Source: Trichoplax adhaerens
Taxonomy: Eukaryota; Placozoa; Uniplacotomia; Trichoplacea; Trichoplacidae
Reading direction: 5' to 3'
DNA length: 64,000 nt
Assembly (NCBI RefSeq): GCF_000150275.1
Contig: NW_002060952.1
Location: forward strand, 1,974,260 to 2,038,259
Part shown: in pieces, positions 1-13,584 of the stretch
Position numbering within the stretch: position 1 is the first letter of the stretch
Layout: each line of letters begins with the position of its first letter
Made by a program: the position numbers and the translations under genes
Notes under the pieces: model-generated
The model's input: only the letters and a program-made list of their open reading frames with translations
Databases searched by the model: none
What the model was told of the DNA's origin: nothing

Positions 1-2817
1 GAATCGACGGCAATAAATTCTTCACTCTCATCATCGTCACTTGATAAGGCGTCACAACTTGATAATATTTTGGTTAACGATAAAGGTGTTGACAACGGAG
101 AATCTTTCTTTTGCTCAGCTAGAGTAAAAATTAAAGCATTTTTTTTCTAAGAAATCAGCGTTTGTACACTGCTGAAGTTCTCTTTTTAATATATTTCCTC
201 AAGTCACCTTTACCGGTATGTTGGACTGATGATAGTATTTTGGATTGATTTTCAGTATCTGCCGACTATAGCAAATGAAATAAAGCATGAATTTCTTTAC
301 GAATATGTAGGGTGTTGTTATTTAAATTGTACGTGATCATGTTATTGTAAGATTCTTCGTAGAAGATGACTATCGTAAATGAGAATGGAAGTGCAAGCTT
401 TGCTGACTGCATTACTGTACGTAGATGTCCTAATAATATCGATAGTGACCATCAGCTGTCTCGACTACATACCATTACGCTCTGGCCAGATTGGCGAGAC
501 AAAACGTCTTCACTAGGGCTTAATTCGAATTTATGGGAGTAACTGAAATCTCCTTCTAGGTCCGTAGTCTTTCGCTTTTCAAATTTATTATCATCTGTAT
601 GGACTGACTTCATATTTAGTGAATTACTCGATCTCTTTACGCCGGACCGATTGCCGCTATTGCTTCTAAAATCATCCATCATCACGTTAGTATTGATATT
701 GTCGCCCCTATAATTATAATTAGATGACCTTTCTCTACTTTGCATTTTCTTGCTACTTTTTTCATCATCGTAGTATCTTCGCTGTTCAGGCCTTCTATTT
801 CTGCTAAATCTTTCACTTTCAGCTGGCATCACTCTGGGACTACCAGATCCACTACGTTGATATAAATTTGCTTTATTCCTTCCGTAATTTTCACTTTCCC
901 CTCGTTTCAGTCCTCGCGAATCTAAATAATCTTTACGGTCTTTGCTTCTATTTGTACTATCAATAAACTGTAAATTTTCTGCACCAACACGGTATCTGTT
1001 GTTGATATGATAACTTGACGCTGTTTCCCCTTCATAATGTTTTATTTGGGAGTTACCTTCACGTCCGTACCTTGCTTCTTCATATTTATACGATTGAACA
1101 CTGTCTGTTTTAGCGCGCCGTTTCAGTGGTCGGTCATCACCTGAATATGATGATAAACGCGTAGTCTTTGAAGATGAAATAACCTTCTGTTGTTCTCTAC
1201 CCGGCTTTTCCATGCGCTTGCTACCAGAAGTATGTTTCAGGTTTCTTTCTACCGTATCTTTACTGCTACTAGTTTCTAGGGAATGACAATGAGTAAAAGA
1301 ATCTTTTAAGCTTCAAAGAATTACTATATTGGAAGCCACTAACTAATATATCAGTTACCGATTTTATACAGTTCATTATCGAATTCATCCGCAACTTCAT
1401 CGTCGCCACCAAGAATATCTTCCAGAACGTTTATCTCGCCTGGTTTTCCTTTACATAAAACATAGACTACTTCAATACTCTATTTATGGCTACTATTGAT
1501 GAAATATTAACCAGCAATGATGGATAGCATATCATTACGAGCTATAAACTAGTCCCACACTACAGTAGCTGCAATAAATGTCTTCTTATTACGTAACGAG
1601 CAAGCATCGACCATACGCGTACGGCAATTTAGAATAGGTACTATTTAATACTGATTCTGTCCAATCTTCTACCTAGCCATTCCAATATTACATATAGATA
1701 TCTATAGCATACAGTAGATATTAATATAAATTTACAGTAGCAATCATGATGCTGCTAGTTGAGAGCACTATCGAGATGTGATTAGGAAGAGTTTCTGAAG
1801 GCGGTAGGACAACATCAAGTTCCCCACAACAGTATGATACCGTACTCGAACTCATTAAGACTAAAGTTGCCGTAGATCACGACAACTACTACTTGATATT
1901 AGTCTTAGTCGCCCTTTATTATACAGTAAATATCCAAACATGGCGCCGCCAAAATGTGTCAGCAATTGAAACATTTTACCTTCGAAGTTGATAGGTCCGC
2001 ATTTATACATTATTACAGACAGTACAGTATCGTAGTTTATCTGTTGTTCAATGAGCTAACTTGTGCAATATATCTATTCAACACTTTTGAATAGCGAAAA
2101 GTAAAATAATGGCAGCGCTTAGGTGCTAGTATCAAGAGAAGGAAAATTCTATTCGTTTCTTTCATGGAACAAGTACTGATCTAGGCAAACTAAGGCGAAA
2201 AAAAATCATCTCCAAACTGATTACCTTTCTATAACACTAGAACGGATAGAAAAAATCTGGTTGAGAACTCGCCATTTCATAGTTCATATCCATACTATCA
2301 TTTATCATAGCCGTAAGGTAGAGTACAGTATGGCACAGTCCAGTACTAAGCGTTGTTGTAGGCTTTGTAGGCAGTGATGAAGAAATGGTATAGCGCACAT
2401 AGAACAGCAGTTTGCTGTAGTCAAGGTCTAAGTACAGTGCAGGCGAAAACACTCCAGTGGCGCATAGTCTATTCTCTAGAGATTACTCTTTGAAGTGAAG
2501 TATGTACTGTACATGTTGGGTTCGCAACAAGAGAAATGTCTCAATTGGGTTGGACAATTCCTCAGTAAAAAAGTCATTGATAACCAAATGAAGATGATAA
2601 ACTAAGCTTGTATAGATAAATTGAAATAAAATGAACAGTAGAATCACTCAACCGCTAATGTAGCAACATTATTACAGCCCATAGAAACGATTTTGCAATC
2701 TGCTTACAAAATTAGCATCAATGATGAATCAATGTCTTGACCAATTGGTTACTTACCATCGTCATCATGAGAATTACTTTTAGCGACATCGTCGAGATTG
2801 TGAGGCCGTGAAGTCAT
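1..2817 (-). CDS. Unknown disordered, charged protein, 3' part outside window
   Basis: I do not recognise this gene. Four exons can be built on the minus strand with matching phases: 2757-2817 (start ATG, MTSRPHNLDD), 1359-1439, 473-1302 and 1-113 (cut by the window edge). The donor at 2756 is GTAAGT, and the one at 472 is GTATGT. An in-frame stop at 452 lies just past that donor, so I read it as intronic. The N-terminus is acidic (NVLEDILGGDDEVADEF). The long third exon (about 277 codons) is rich in Arg, Ser, Lys, Tyr and Asn with no hydrophobic core, and exon 4 turns acidic again (SSDDDESEEF). This pattern suggests an intrinsically disordered nuclear or RNA-associated protein, but that is inference from composition only. 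Exons 1 and 2 are short (61 and 81 nt). If the 473 donor is not used, the protein would end at 452 with 330 residues. Confidence 0.6.
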
Positions 2818-5800
2818 ATCTTTCTCCTTGAATAGTAACGATTGACTAATCTAATATCTAATGCCGAGTTGATAATATACAAACACTAGATGAAAGACGA
2901 GGAAAAAAAACTGCGAAAAAGATTGATTTGGAATAAGGCAGCTAACAATAATGAACTGGTGTGTACGCTAACTCTTTATCCACGTTTCTTCGCTTGTAAC
3001 TTCAATACTAGTGACAACTTTGACATTTTACACGCTTACAACTAACGGCCAAATGGGACTGGTGGATAAATTATAAAATGATACACCAATAAACGCCAGC
3101 TTTGAAATTTCTCAGTGATTATGTATCTAGTATTTCCAATTTCTCTCTACTACCTTTCCTATGGAATACTTTATTCTAGACTTCTAGTGCATGCGATACT
3201 TCCAAGAGTTCAACTGAGAAGAATCGTGCGTTGACTGTCCTTTACAGTGCAATGTACTGTAGCTCATTTGATAGTACTGTACAGTACTGTACGTAACGTC
3301 CTACAGTACTGTATACCGTAATTTAATTCATTCGCGCAGCCGCTATCGCAGTTGCTCTTCGACTTGTTGTTGCCGTATGCAAAACAATACAGTTTATAGG
3401 ATAAGCATTCAAGGCTAAATAAATGCAGGCCAAAAATCGAACTGTTTAGCTCGATGGATGTTGCTTCTTAAAGGGTTACCCCGTAAGAGAAAAGCAATAC
3501 TATACTGTACAGTACTGTAAATACACGGTACCAGTGCTCGCTACCGCGAAGCTACAGTACAATCAATTTTTAAAATTTACAGTACTGTACACTGTAAAAA
3601 TAGTACTGTACTGTACTGTACTGTGCATCGCTTTCGGCGCGCGGGCACTTCTCATACTGTACAGTGTACAGTATGAGAACAGTCCCCAATGCAGTACTGT
3701 ACTGTACACTGTACACTGTACAATGGACTCCCATTTTATTGGAAATAAATTCAATCAATTGAAATTTAACAGCAGATCGTGCTAGTCTGCCTATAGGCTC
3801 TAGTACTTTCTTCACAACTTGAACTCGAGCGTTATAATGGGCCTTATTCACAATAATTATTGCAATACGTGATAATCAGATAAAGTTCTATTGGTCGACA
3901 GCGATAATAATAATGTAAAAGTTAAAAGTATCAGCGACAGCTCGATAACGAAGAAGGGAAATAGCAAGGTATTCTACCGATATTGCATGTACTATGCTGT
4001 ACTGTACAGTAAAAGTACTAGGGTGCGTATTACGACTACATTTGGATACGCTACCAGGAGCTGAAACCTCGCTATATAAAGTAGTTGGGCTCTTCCATTC
4101 TGACAGAATACGCATAAAAGTTTTCTGTTGAACGACGTACTGTAGTTTTAAGGTGCAGTATAGAGAGGTACATGCCTGTCAACTCTAGTACAGTGCTACA
4201 TTATTGTGTTGTCCATCTTTTGCACAGGTCTGTCTCTGTAGTATTGCCTATTACAACGAAAACTGGCCGGCATTACAGTTTGAGTTTTTGACTCAGATGG
4301 GGGACTCCTTGACCCACATTTAATTCACTAATTTGGAGAACCAATTTCAATGCAGCAATTACAGTTTTTATAGGCTATACAGTGCAACCACGGACTGATT
4401 GATCTTTCTGCCTACTTTACAAATCTAGTACTAGTATGTAATGTTAGATGTTCAATCCTTACTCACTGTCAGTTTCATCAACTGAATGCTGACGAAATAT
4501 TCTAATATGTCTACTGTACCTGTATTCCCACATAAATTAACTAGAACAGACTATGCTGTAGCCCAATGTATAATTTTTTCGTTAGCTGCATGTAAACATT
4601 CCAACATCTTCATGAATTTCTTTGCGTACATAAAAAAGAGTAATAACGTATATAAAGTCATACTATTAATCGTCAATCAGCAGCCAACATGCATTTGTTT
4701 ACATATTACTATTATTATTACTTATTACTTTATTTAAACTATCCAGGCTCATAAGTGTACTTTGTGTAATGCATGAGGTCATATCGGTAGGTCCAGACTA
4801 GGCAGGATAACGATCAACACGATATACAGATGATTCAGGATAAGATTTATTGCAAAAACACACGACAGGATCGAGATCGATATTCCGAGATAGCTATGTA
4901 ACATCTACAAGTGTTACAGCAAAAGCAATACTATTTAACAGTCTTACACTTAAGCCATCGTACTGCAGTACGTATACTCTGCAACTACTTTACACTCTGC
5001 AGTGCTTCACATATAATTATCATAATCCTCATCTATTTTACATGATCAGTGTTACTGCACAATTAAAGTGCACATATCACACTTTGCCAATCATATTTCA
5101 TTGTAAACATATATATATATACTGGCATGCATTCTCGCTTTATAGATCTCTATATCAATGATCATGATCAGACAACCGATTTGTAACGGATAGTGTTTCT
5201 TACTTTATGTTGGGATCTATTACTAACTGTAAAGTTACGACTTTCAGATTTAAAATTTGCAAAAAAGTCAGATATCGCACAAGAATAATATGCACGTAGA
5301 GCACAATTTTATGGTAACATAGCTCTGCCAGATGAGGTAGATCGGATAGTAAGCAAGCGAATATACGGCAATTAAATTGAAGTTAAGATTGATAAGTTCA
5401 GGTTTGTTTGCCACTTGATGGTATTTATTTATAAAGCTGATTTTAACACTATAGATCATGGTCCACTAATTCCAAATTATCAACATTTTTATTTTGCAAT
5501 GAGTATAAACATAGCCCTTATTAGTAATAATAAAATATACGTATTGCACACTCCAAAGTCTTTTTGTGGTATGCTTTAACAACATCTTCTAGATGTAGTA
5601 TTAGTATCATCTGCGCGATCTCAAATCATAGTAATGATCATCATAAAATTAAATAAGCACCAAATTGTAATTCTTTATTTCAAATATGAGACTTTGACTT
5701 TAGTGAATAGTTTTATAATCTTCTCCCAGATAGGATACCAACACTAACTAAGCTATGTGTGACAATCACTTTCCTTCTCCCATTCATATTACAGGGTTTA

Positions 5801-7687
5801 GAATGAATGTCTACGCTCTGTTTCTTTGCATACCGCTATTACACATTGAGTAAAGATAACTTTACAATTCTTATTGCCCGCAATTCTGTAATCGTTTATA
5901 AGTATATAGCCTTACTCTCACATTTCCAAAGCAAATTTTTGCTTTTTTGAATAATTATCGATGGACGCCTATCGTAAGTCACTTTATGTCTTCAAAGATT
6001 CCATAGTGCTATTTAAAGCAGTATGCAAATGGTTTATGTAAGTATAGTAATTCATTCATGAAATATTAAAAATAACAAAATCAAACGTAATGATGCTCTT
6101 TAACCCCTTAGCTTAATCCTAAACATTAATGGAATCTGAACAATATTTTAAGCTAGCATAAGAGACCATTTACGTATATGTTGCCAGTGAAACTGATAAA
6201 ACTTTGAAATATATATAGTGTATACTGACTGTACAATGTACAGTACAACAGTGTTATATGTTAGTAAAATCAGCCAATATCAACATAACAAATCATCATA
6301 ACAATGCTTCTCCCGATAAATATCTCCATTTTAAACTTTGTAAAACGAACGATTTTTTACGAGTTCTATCCATTCAGTAACTAATTCTGTAACCTACTTA
6401 GAAAGCTAGAAGTTCATACAAACGATCTAATAAATTCAAATCTACCTTCAGTCCTCAACCGTTCTTTCAATACCTTTCTTCTAAAAAACTCTATTACAAA
6501 TCATGCTGCTATATAATTTCATTACTTAATCTTGTTATTGTAATCTTATGCGAATAATAAGCGGACACTAGAACTTCCTTTCTAATCAACAATGCGCTTT
6601 AATAATATTATTTACATTCCCTCTTAATAATAAACATAAGATAGTCGACGGCGCTACCATCGTCAGCGATTATTTGTATTAGTATTCCACGAATTATGAT
6701 GTGATAGCATACAGTAGTACGTTGCTGCCGTTTGCTTGAGCTATGATCACAATCAAAACAATTTATATAACTTCATGAATCTTCATTTAGTTATGCTTTC
6801 AATGTACAAAGTAGAATATTATAGAACTTTATGTACTATGCTAGGATTTGGGCATCATTCTAGCGTAAAAGATACATGTTACTGTACAGTAAGCTACCGT
6901 AGGAGTGCATTCAATGTAATCGATTGCCCAAAAATCAATATCGTAGAACATACGCCTTCTTGTCTCAATTCGTAATACTAATGGCCAAATGTAAATAATT
7001 GAGTCTTGATCAAATTCATCAATAAATGTCATTAATTTGACTGTGCATAACATACGATATGAAGCAGTTAGAGCAAACATTCTAAGGTAGGCTACAGGTA
7101 TACTCTTAACGATTCGATTTATTCCATAATTCAGAGTTTACTATAAGAATAGTATAGAAAGATTACTTACAATCTTACTATTTATATTATCGCTTTTGAC
7201 CAAGCATAAATTTTCTAATTTCATGCAAGAAATGTTATGCAAGACATTTAATGTGAGTCCGATAAATTTATCAGCATGCTGTGACCCCAATCGTTCTAAA
7301 CTATAGCGATGCAATCAACGGCAATCTTCTCCGTACGCTTTTGTACCATATGTATACGCCCTCAAAGCATATGTATACTTTACAACAAGTTTACTTTTGA
7401 CCCAAAGATTGACCTATGGAATCAACATTGCGTGCATTTCACTCTTTGATCAAAATAGATGATCTTCAAATATAGTTTATTAAAGCGTGACCCCACGCAC
7501 AAAATTCCACGCCTACGCCTCTAGTCTAATAAATCGATTTAAGAAGCTAGAAGATTATAAATAAATACACGGCGCAGTTAAGAATTAATTCATTATAATT
7601 TCTTTCACCTACGTGCTAATCGCATCTACACCAAGCGCGAATAGTTTTAGTATTAACCAGAAGACACAACAAATCGATACCTTCAAG
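2818..7687. other. Intergenic region with palindromic repeats
   Basis: No exon that I can support. The short open frames here (for example 3534-3851) are translations of the TACTG/CAGTA repeat and give Tyr/Cys/Thr/Val strings on both strands. The region separates the divergent first gene from EAAT-A and would hold both promoters. No clear TATA box or other site could be assigned. Confidence 0.6.
3241..4017. repeat. TACTG/CAGTA palindromic repeat cluster 1
   Basis: Runs of the pentamer TACTG and its reverse complement CAGTA alternate, so most blocks are self-complementary, for example ACAGTACTGTACAGTACTGT-type strings. Dense blocks lie near 3245-3315, 3500-3522, 3580-3625 and 3655-3722, with a shorter one near 3998-4013. 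Single copies continue to about 6.9 kb (6230-6247, 6880-6891). The strands can fold into hairpins. It is a simple-sequence/inverted repeat hybrid rather than a recognisable transposon. Confidence 0.75.
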
Positions 7688-10600
7688 ATGTCTACAGACA
7701 GCGATAATCAAGTAGAAATCGCCAAAAAAAGAAAGTTTCGACCCAGAAAGGCGTTGAAGAAATCCAAGAAAGCATTAGCCGGTGAAAACCTTCTGTTAAC
7801 ACTGACTATCATTGGTGTCTTAGTTGGCGTTTTAATCGGTTTTCTAGTTCGAATGGCTCATCCGGGCGAAGTAGCCATAAAGCTAGTTAATTTTCCTGGA
7901 GATCTTCTTATCAGAATGTTAAAAATGTTGATTTTACCATTAATCGTCTCCAGTCTTATAGCTGGTTTAGCTTCCCTAGACGCGGGTGCATCAGGCAAAA
8001 TGGGCCGTCGAGCTATTCTTTACTACTTTGGAACGACAGTTTTAGCAGTAGTTTTAGGTCTAGTGCTTGTTGTAGTTATCCATCCTGGTAAAACTAAAGC
8101 AGGCTTATCCAGTGAAAAGCAAGAACATATCAACACCTTAGATGCCTTTCTTGATCTTATAAGGTTAGCTTTATTCTTTTTATGAATTTGAATTGATACT
8201 GTAAAGTTAGAAAGTAATAAAAAAAACGATTTAGAGTCAGTAACAAGTAATGCCTGTAATGGAACCAAACTTTTGTAGCCAAGTATACATCTGGCATCTC
8301 TAAAATAATATACAAATTGTGCTTGCCATTAACCATATCGTTACATAAATACTTATGATCTAGTAATGATGGCCTTACCTTATGATGAACAAGTAGGCTA
8401 AAGTATTTCTTGATGCTGAAAATTTGAGAATTGCTTATGCGCAATTTAAATTACCTCCCTATGCGTTACAAGTGTCATACTTTACAATACTGTCAGTAAT
8501 AACTGTTAGTATATCATATAATTCCGTATGCCATTATTAGTTCTCTCCTAGCAGAAGTTGAATAATGAATGTTACCCTTCTATGCAATCAATATAGTTAC
8601 CACTTAGTCGCGCATTTTATGAGCCGCAATATCATTATTCATTATTCAGATGATTAAAACGGATAACCTAGCAAATCTGCTACTAGACTTTTCTTCAAGA
8701 ACTACAATCCGAGATATCGCATCTTATAACGTGGTACGAGTATCGTAATCTGGGATAATTTTAGTATAGCCTGTCTGGCCTTCAATATTATGTTGAATGA
8801 TTAGATGCAATTAATTATCTCCATAAATTATCGTGATATTATGTTTGCTAATTTATGCAAAGTATTTATTAATATTCAGTCATAAAATCAGAAAATCAGG
8901 TTCAGATTTTATGTTTACTTTAAAAATCTAAGCTATTAAGTAACAGTTACGCGTACATTTTAAAATAAAATACGCGTATACATATAAGCACAGAATGCAG
9001 ATTACAATACACTGCTGTACTATCGTATTAAAACAAAATTAGCAGCTGTTAAACAGCTGCTACTTGTACGCTAACTGTTAAGCTATAACTTTGTATCGAT
9101 TTACCAGACTTAAATATCCTTAAAATTAGAAGCATTTCTAAGGCATACTATTTAGATTACATATAGAAAATGCCACATTAGAAGTTATTTTATGATATCA
9201 AGTAAATGTGTTAAAAGCAAGTGTTCCATATATCTTGCGTGTAGAGTATACTGTATTGATGAATTTGTAAGCAGCAGCCATGCAACGAACTCACAAAAAC
9301 ATTTATATTTACCGTAAACTACAGCCAAACCAATATATAATTCACTATATTTCTTAATTTCTTAAAATTTAGAAATATGTTCCCTTCAAACTTAATACAA
9401 GCGTGTTTTGAAACGGTAAGGAAAATTTTATGCATTTATACCCTTACTCTACTCGTACGTTGATAATTATAATTAAACCGAGTACAATATCAGGTTTTGT
9501 ACCTTTTATGATACTATCAATTTCAAATTTCTTTAAAGTCTTTTAACGCAGACGCTACACTTTCCTTATTAGTGACAGCATTAAATGCAGTTTTTTTATG
9601 TACTATGATTATTGAATAAACATTAAGCATTCTCACCCAATCATCCCTTTGTAGCAAAAAACTGTGTACAAGGAAGTTAGGCATCCGGTTGCTGTTATAA
9701 CACATGATAACATCACTAATGCAACGCAAAGGGTCACAGTTTTGCCAACAATGATTAGCGAGATTTCGATCAACTCCGATAGTTCAAATATTACTAAAAA
9801 CATAACCGTGGCTAAATTTGAGCACGTTGGTGAAGAACACTTTGTAGACGGTATGAATGTTCTGGGTTTGGTAGTATTTTCAATCGCGTTTGGTATTACT
9901 ATGAGCAATATTGGAGAAGGAGGAGAACCCATAAAGCGGTTTTTCTTGTCCCTGAATGAAGTCGTTATGAAATTAGTAGGAATCGTTATGTGGTAAGAAA
10001 ACCTTACGAAAAAATTCAGTTTTGGTAATAAGTGCTAGGTGCCTATATTTTTAATAAAGTTTTGACTTTCCTACTCGATCAGGTATTCTCCTGTTGGTAT
10101 CATGTTTTTAATAGCGGGACAAATAATTAAGATGGATGATTTTGGTAAAGTTATGGGCTCTCTTGGCTTATATATGGTCACTGTTATACTGGGATTGTTA
10201 ATACATTCGATGGTTACACTACCTGCAATTTACTTTGCTGTCGTTCGTAAAAATCCCTTCATATACATGAAAGGTGTCCTACAGGCTTTAGTAACTGCAT
10301 TTGGTACTGCTTCCAGGTATAGTTTAAAATAAAATTCGCCAATCCTGTTAACTTTTTATTTTTGTAATTCATATTATTTCTGTGACAGTTCAGCGACGCT
10401 TCCAGTGACCTTCAGATGCTTAGAAAACAATCTAAACGTTGACAAACGAGTTACACGATTTGTACTTCCAATTGGTGCCACAGTTAATATGGATGGTACA
10501 GCCCTTTATGAAGCTGTTGCTTCAGTATTTATTGCTCAAGTAAATGGAATTACCCTTAATTTTGGACAACTCATAACAGTGAGGTAAGACAGAACTATAA

Positions 10601-11039
10601 GTATGACATTGGCATCAATGAATAATCAGATAATAAATAAATTTTAATTTTCCAAATTTTTCTGATTTATCCATTAAATTTGCTATTATGTTACAGTTTA
10701 ACGGCTACTCTAGCTGCAATTGGTGCTGCTGGTATACCACAAGCTGGAACAGTCACTATATTACTAGTTTTAACAGCGGTAGGCCTGCCAGCAGAAGATG
10801 TTTCACTGATTATGGCAATCGATTGGTTTCTTGATCGAATTCGCACAGCCGTAAACGTTCTTGGTGATGCCTATGGCACTGGTATCGTTTATCACTTATC
10901 AAAATCAGAATTGGCGGATGCAGATGCACGTGAAGAGGCGAAAGCTATAGAAGAAGGTAATTTTACAGAACAAAAAGAAACTGAGGATATAGCGTTGGAG
11001 ACAAAAAAAGCCTCGAATTCTAGCGAAAGCCAACTATAA
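7688..11039 (+). CDS. EAAT: Excitatory amino acid transporter EAAT-A (SLC1 family)
   Basis: Sodium-coupled glutamate/aspartate transporter of the plasma membrane (SLC1 family). Six exons: 7688-8163, 9373-9415, 9655-9992, 10083-10316, 10389-10583, 10697-11039; 542 aa, the usual size for an animal EAAT. ATG 7688 is the first in frame. Membrane segments begin at about residue 37. The loop after TM4 carries several N-glycosylation sequons (NITNAT, NITKNIT). HP1 holds GTASSSATLP (360-369), TM7 the sodium-site NMDGT (397-401), and TM8 has D475, R478, T479 and N482 in the order D-x-x-R-T-x-x-N. The Arg is the residue that marks acidic amino acid specificity in EAATs as opposed to neutral ASCT carriers. 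HP1 and the TM7 flank are closest, from memory, to mammalian EAAT2. The C-terminus is SESQL, a class I PDZ-ligand pattern. Four of the five introns are phase 2. Exon 3 could start slightly later, but the acceptor chosen matches the paralogue. Confidence 0.95.
9041..9061. repeat. Short perfect inverted repeat with two CAGCTG boxes
   Basis: AGCAGCTGTT and AACAGCTGCT form 10-bp arms around a single A inside intron 1 of EAAT-A. Each arm carries an E-box-type CAGCTG. It could be a bHLH site pair or chance; nothing else supports a role. Confidence 0.4.
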
Positions 11040-13584
11040 TTATATGTTCAGTTATTCTCACTTTAACATGGGATCCACTAACTGAACGTAAGCCTACCAT
11101 GTAATTTTGTAGTTTATCTTCATACGTACTGTTTGTCATAAGTTTGTGATGTTTAGCTACATAAACATTTACCATAAATATTAGAGTATCCTCATAAGCT
11201 ACCTTTATCTTGTATGCTTCTTCGATTGTTATTTGCTTTGCGTGTTGAGATATTTGTTACATTCAATTCCAAATACAGCAACTGCCTTTATTGGCTCGAG
11301 CTATCTTAAAATTTTATTTGCACGTACGTATTTCAGAGAAACACCGTCTGGTAAGTTTATATTGCATCCACCATTTTCTTAAATATACGATAATCGTACA
11401 GCAAATCCCCAGACAATTTTGTATACAGTATTAAAGGAGAAGTACATCGACTGTTTATGAAGCTTCGAGAAGGCGACACGCAGAGCGGCCGCCTGTTAGG
11501 TTTTATTATTGTATGTGTGTATTAATTAATATACTCGTATGCTCCCATTACAAATGCCATAATTTTCGATATGTATTACGCAGCTACCTTATGAAAGTAA
11601 TAGTACTTAATGTATTGTGACTATTGTAGTAGCTCAAATACAATACATTCTTGTATCTAATTCTACCAGGAGCATACTGATATATAATAAATTTAGTAGT
11701 CAGCTTATTGCATTAATAACACATTTCAATCATTCATCAACTTGTAATAATTGCTTTAATTTCTAGCAGATATTTATACCAGCTATGTATCGTACTAAAT
11801 TTCACTTTTAAGTGTGAAGTCAAGTCTAATAAATCAAACTATTAAATTCAAGTAGTAATGCGTAAAGTTTCTAACGATATTCAAGCCGATATTTACGAAG
11901 ACAATGTAGTATTGCTTTCTTCATTTCATGAAATTGATACAGTAAGATGGCTACACTCCATACATAAGAGCCCATGCGAATAGTTTCATAACTTAACTGA
12001 GTCCTCACCGTAAATAATTCTATATCTAGGACTACACGTAAAATAGACATTATGCATGGTTAAATTCTGTACGCAATTATCGTTAATTTTGCATAAAACT
12101 TTCCGTCTTGCTCAGAATCTTCATAATTTGGTAAATACCTGTTACTAATCAGCTGCAGTCATGCGATTTGAAGCGCTTAAGAAACTAACAGGGAAGTTGA
12201 TGCCATTTAGTAGCATATACATTATTTATGATGTGACATTTAAAGTAATATGCGAATAAATCTACACCAAATCTGTTCTAGATTGAGAATTAATAAATTT
12301 TGAATATCCCAATAACTACCAGTAACTTCGATAATGACTTGGTTAGCTTAGTTGTGTAAGGCGTAATTCATGTATCTGGCATTGCAGCTAACAGTAAATT
12401 AAATTCAGAGCTATTCCAAAAACTATATCTCATCAATTTCAAGTCTGTCATGATAAAATCCCCCAAGTGAATTAAATTATCAATGGATAAAGTCTGCACT
12501 TAATAGTAAATTTATTAAATTCTTTTCATCAGTACAGTGAAGGATCGATCCATATGTATTAGACGTTACTACTATAAAAATGATATATCCAGAGTCCTAA
12601 TATACACCTATGATGCGACTCTAATTATAATATTAACTTATTAAAATTATAATTATTATATGGTACTACCACGTATTTATACGAACCGGTAGCTCTAGGT
12701 TGTATCGAACATTTACCGTAAGAGCGCCAGCATTTATCTATCTTGATACACATACGCGTATGCAAGATTTCTGTGTATGTTATATATTAGGGATAGAAGA
12801 ATTATTAGGCTTATCCCGTAAGCAAACGTAAGCAAACCAATCGAGTATAAGCTATACAGTATAAGAATAATATTGTAGAGCCTTATAATCGAATTGCAGG
12901 GTAATCGAAGTACGAATATACAGTATAAATATGCACAGATACATGGACATAAGCAACTTGTACCTTGATAGTTAAAAATCAACACACGTATATATTGAAA
13001 AATACCCGAGCGTTATCCCAAGAGAACAATATCATAGCAATTGCCGTAACATGAAAAAGGCATCGCAAATGAGCTTCATACCTATTTACACACATAATAT
13101 CGCTTATACTGTATGTATTACAGAAATATAAAGGGACGTATTATCGCAAGGCAAGGTACCCTGTTTGGTTAATACCTTATTATCAGACGTTTTTGCAGCA
13201 TGTGCATATCATATCAGCAATCAACAATTTACTATTTTTTACTTGCAATAGCTACATCATGTCTTTTCAATTTCGAGTGCATCCATGTCATTTGACTGCA
13301 AGTATATGAAGTTATAATACGGAATCCGTGTGTAATTTCAAGTAGCACCCGTTCAAGTACTGCCTTTCAACAAGTAATCTGTAGCTGCAAACAGTATAAA
13401 GCAAATAAAATAGATAGAACATAAACAGGAAATATTAACGAATGACTGTCCACTCTTCCTAGCAGATCTCTCTTTTTAAAAATACTATATTTACTATTTT
13501 CGAAAAATTTGGTCTACATGCATACGATAAGGTGCAACCATGATAACCTGCGTAAATGCTCACCCAGAGATGTTAAATAGGTTT
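11040..13584. other. Intergenic, no gene seen
   Basis: AT-rich sequence between the convergent ends of EAAT-A (plus) and the decarboxylase (minus). It would contain both 3' ends. No ORF with protein-like composition and no splice-supported exon was found. The 83-codon minus frame at 12734-12985 has no recognisable features. Confidence 0.55.

Noticed and set aside
452-472. Stop codon at 452 as the true end of the first minus-strand gene.
   Set aside because: A strong GTATGT donor precedes it, and a phase-matched acidic exon follows at 1-113, so splicing past it is more likely.
3241-3722. Regularly recurring palindromes suggested a CRISPR array.
   Set aside because: Spacing is irregular, repeat units have no fixed length, there are no unique spacers of constant size, and no cas genes occur.
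3534-3851. Overlapping open frames on both strands of up to 93 codons.
   Set aside because: They read through the palindromic repeat and yield similar low-complexity strings in every frame.
12734-12985. 83-codon minus-strand frame with hydrophobic content.
   Set aside because: No homology cue, no splice or start context, and composition typical of AT-rich non-coding DNA.
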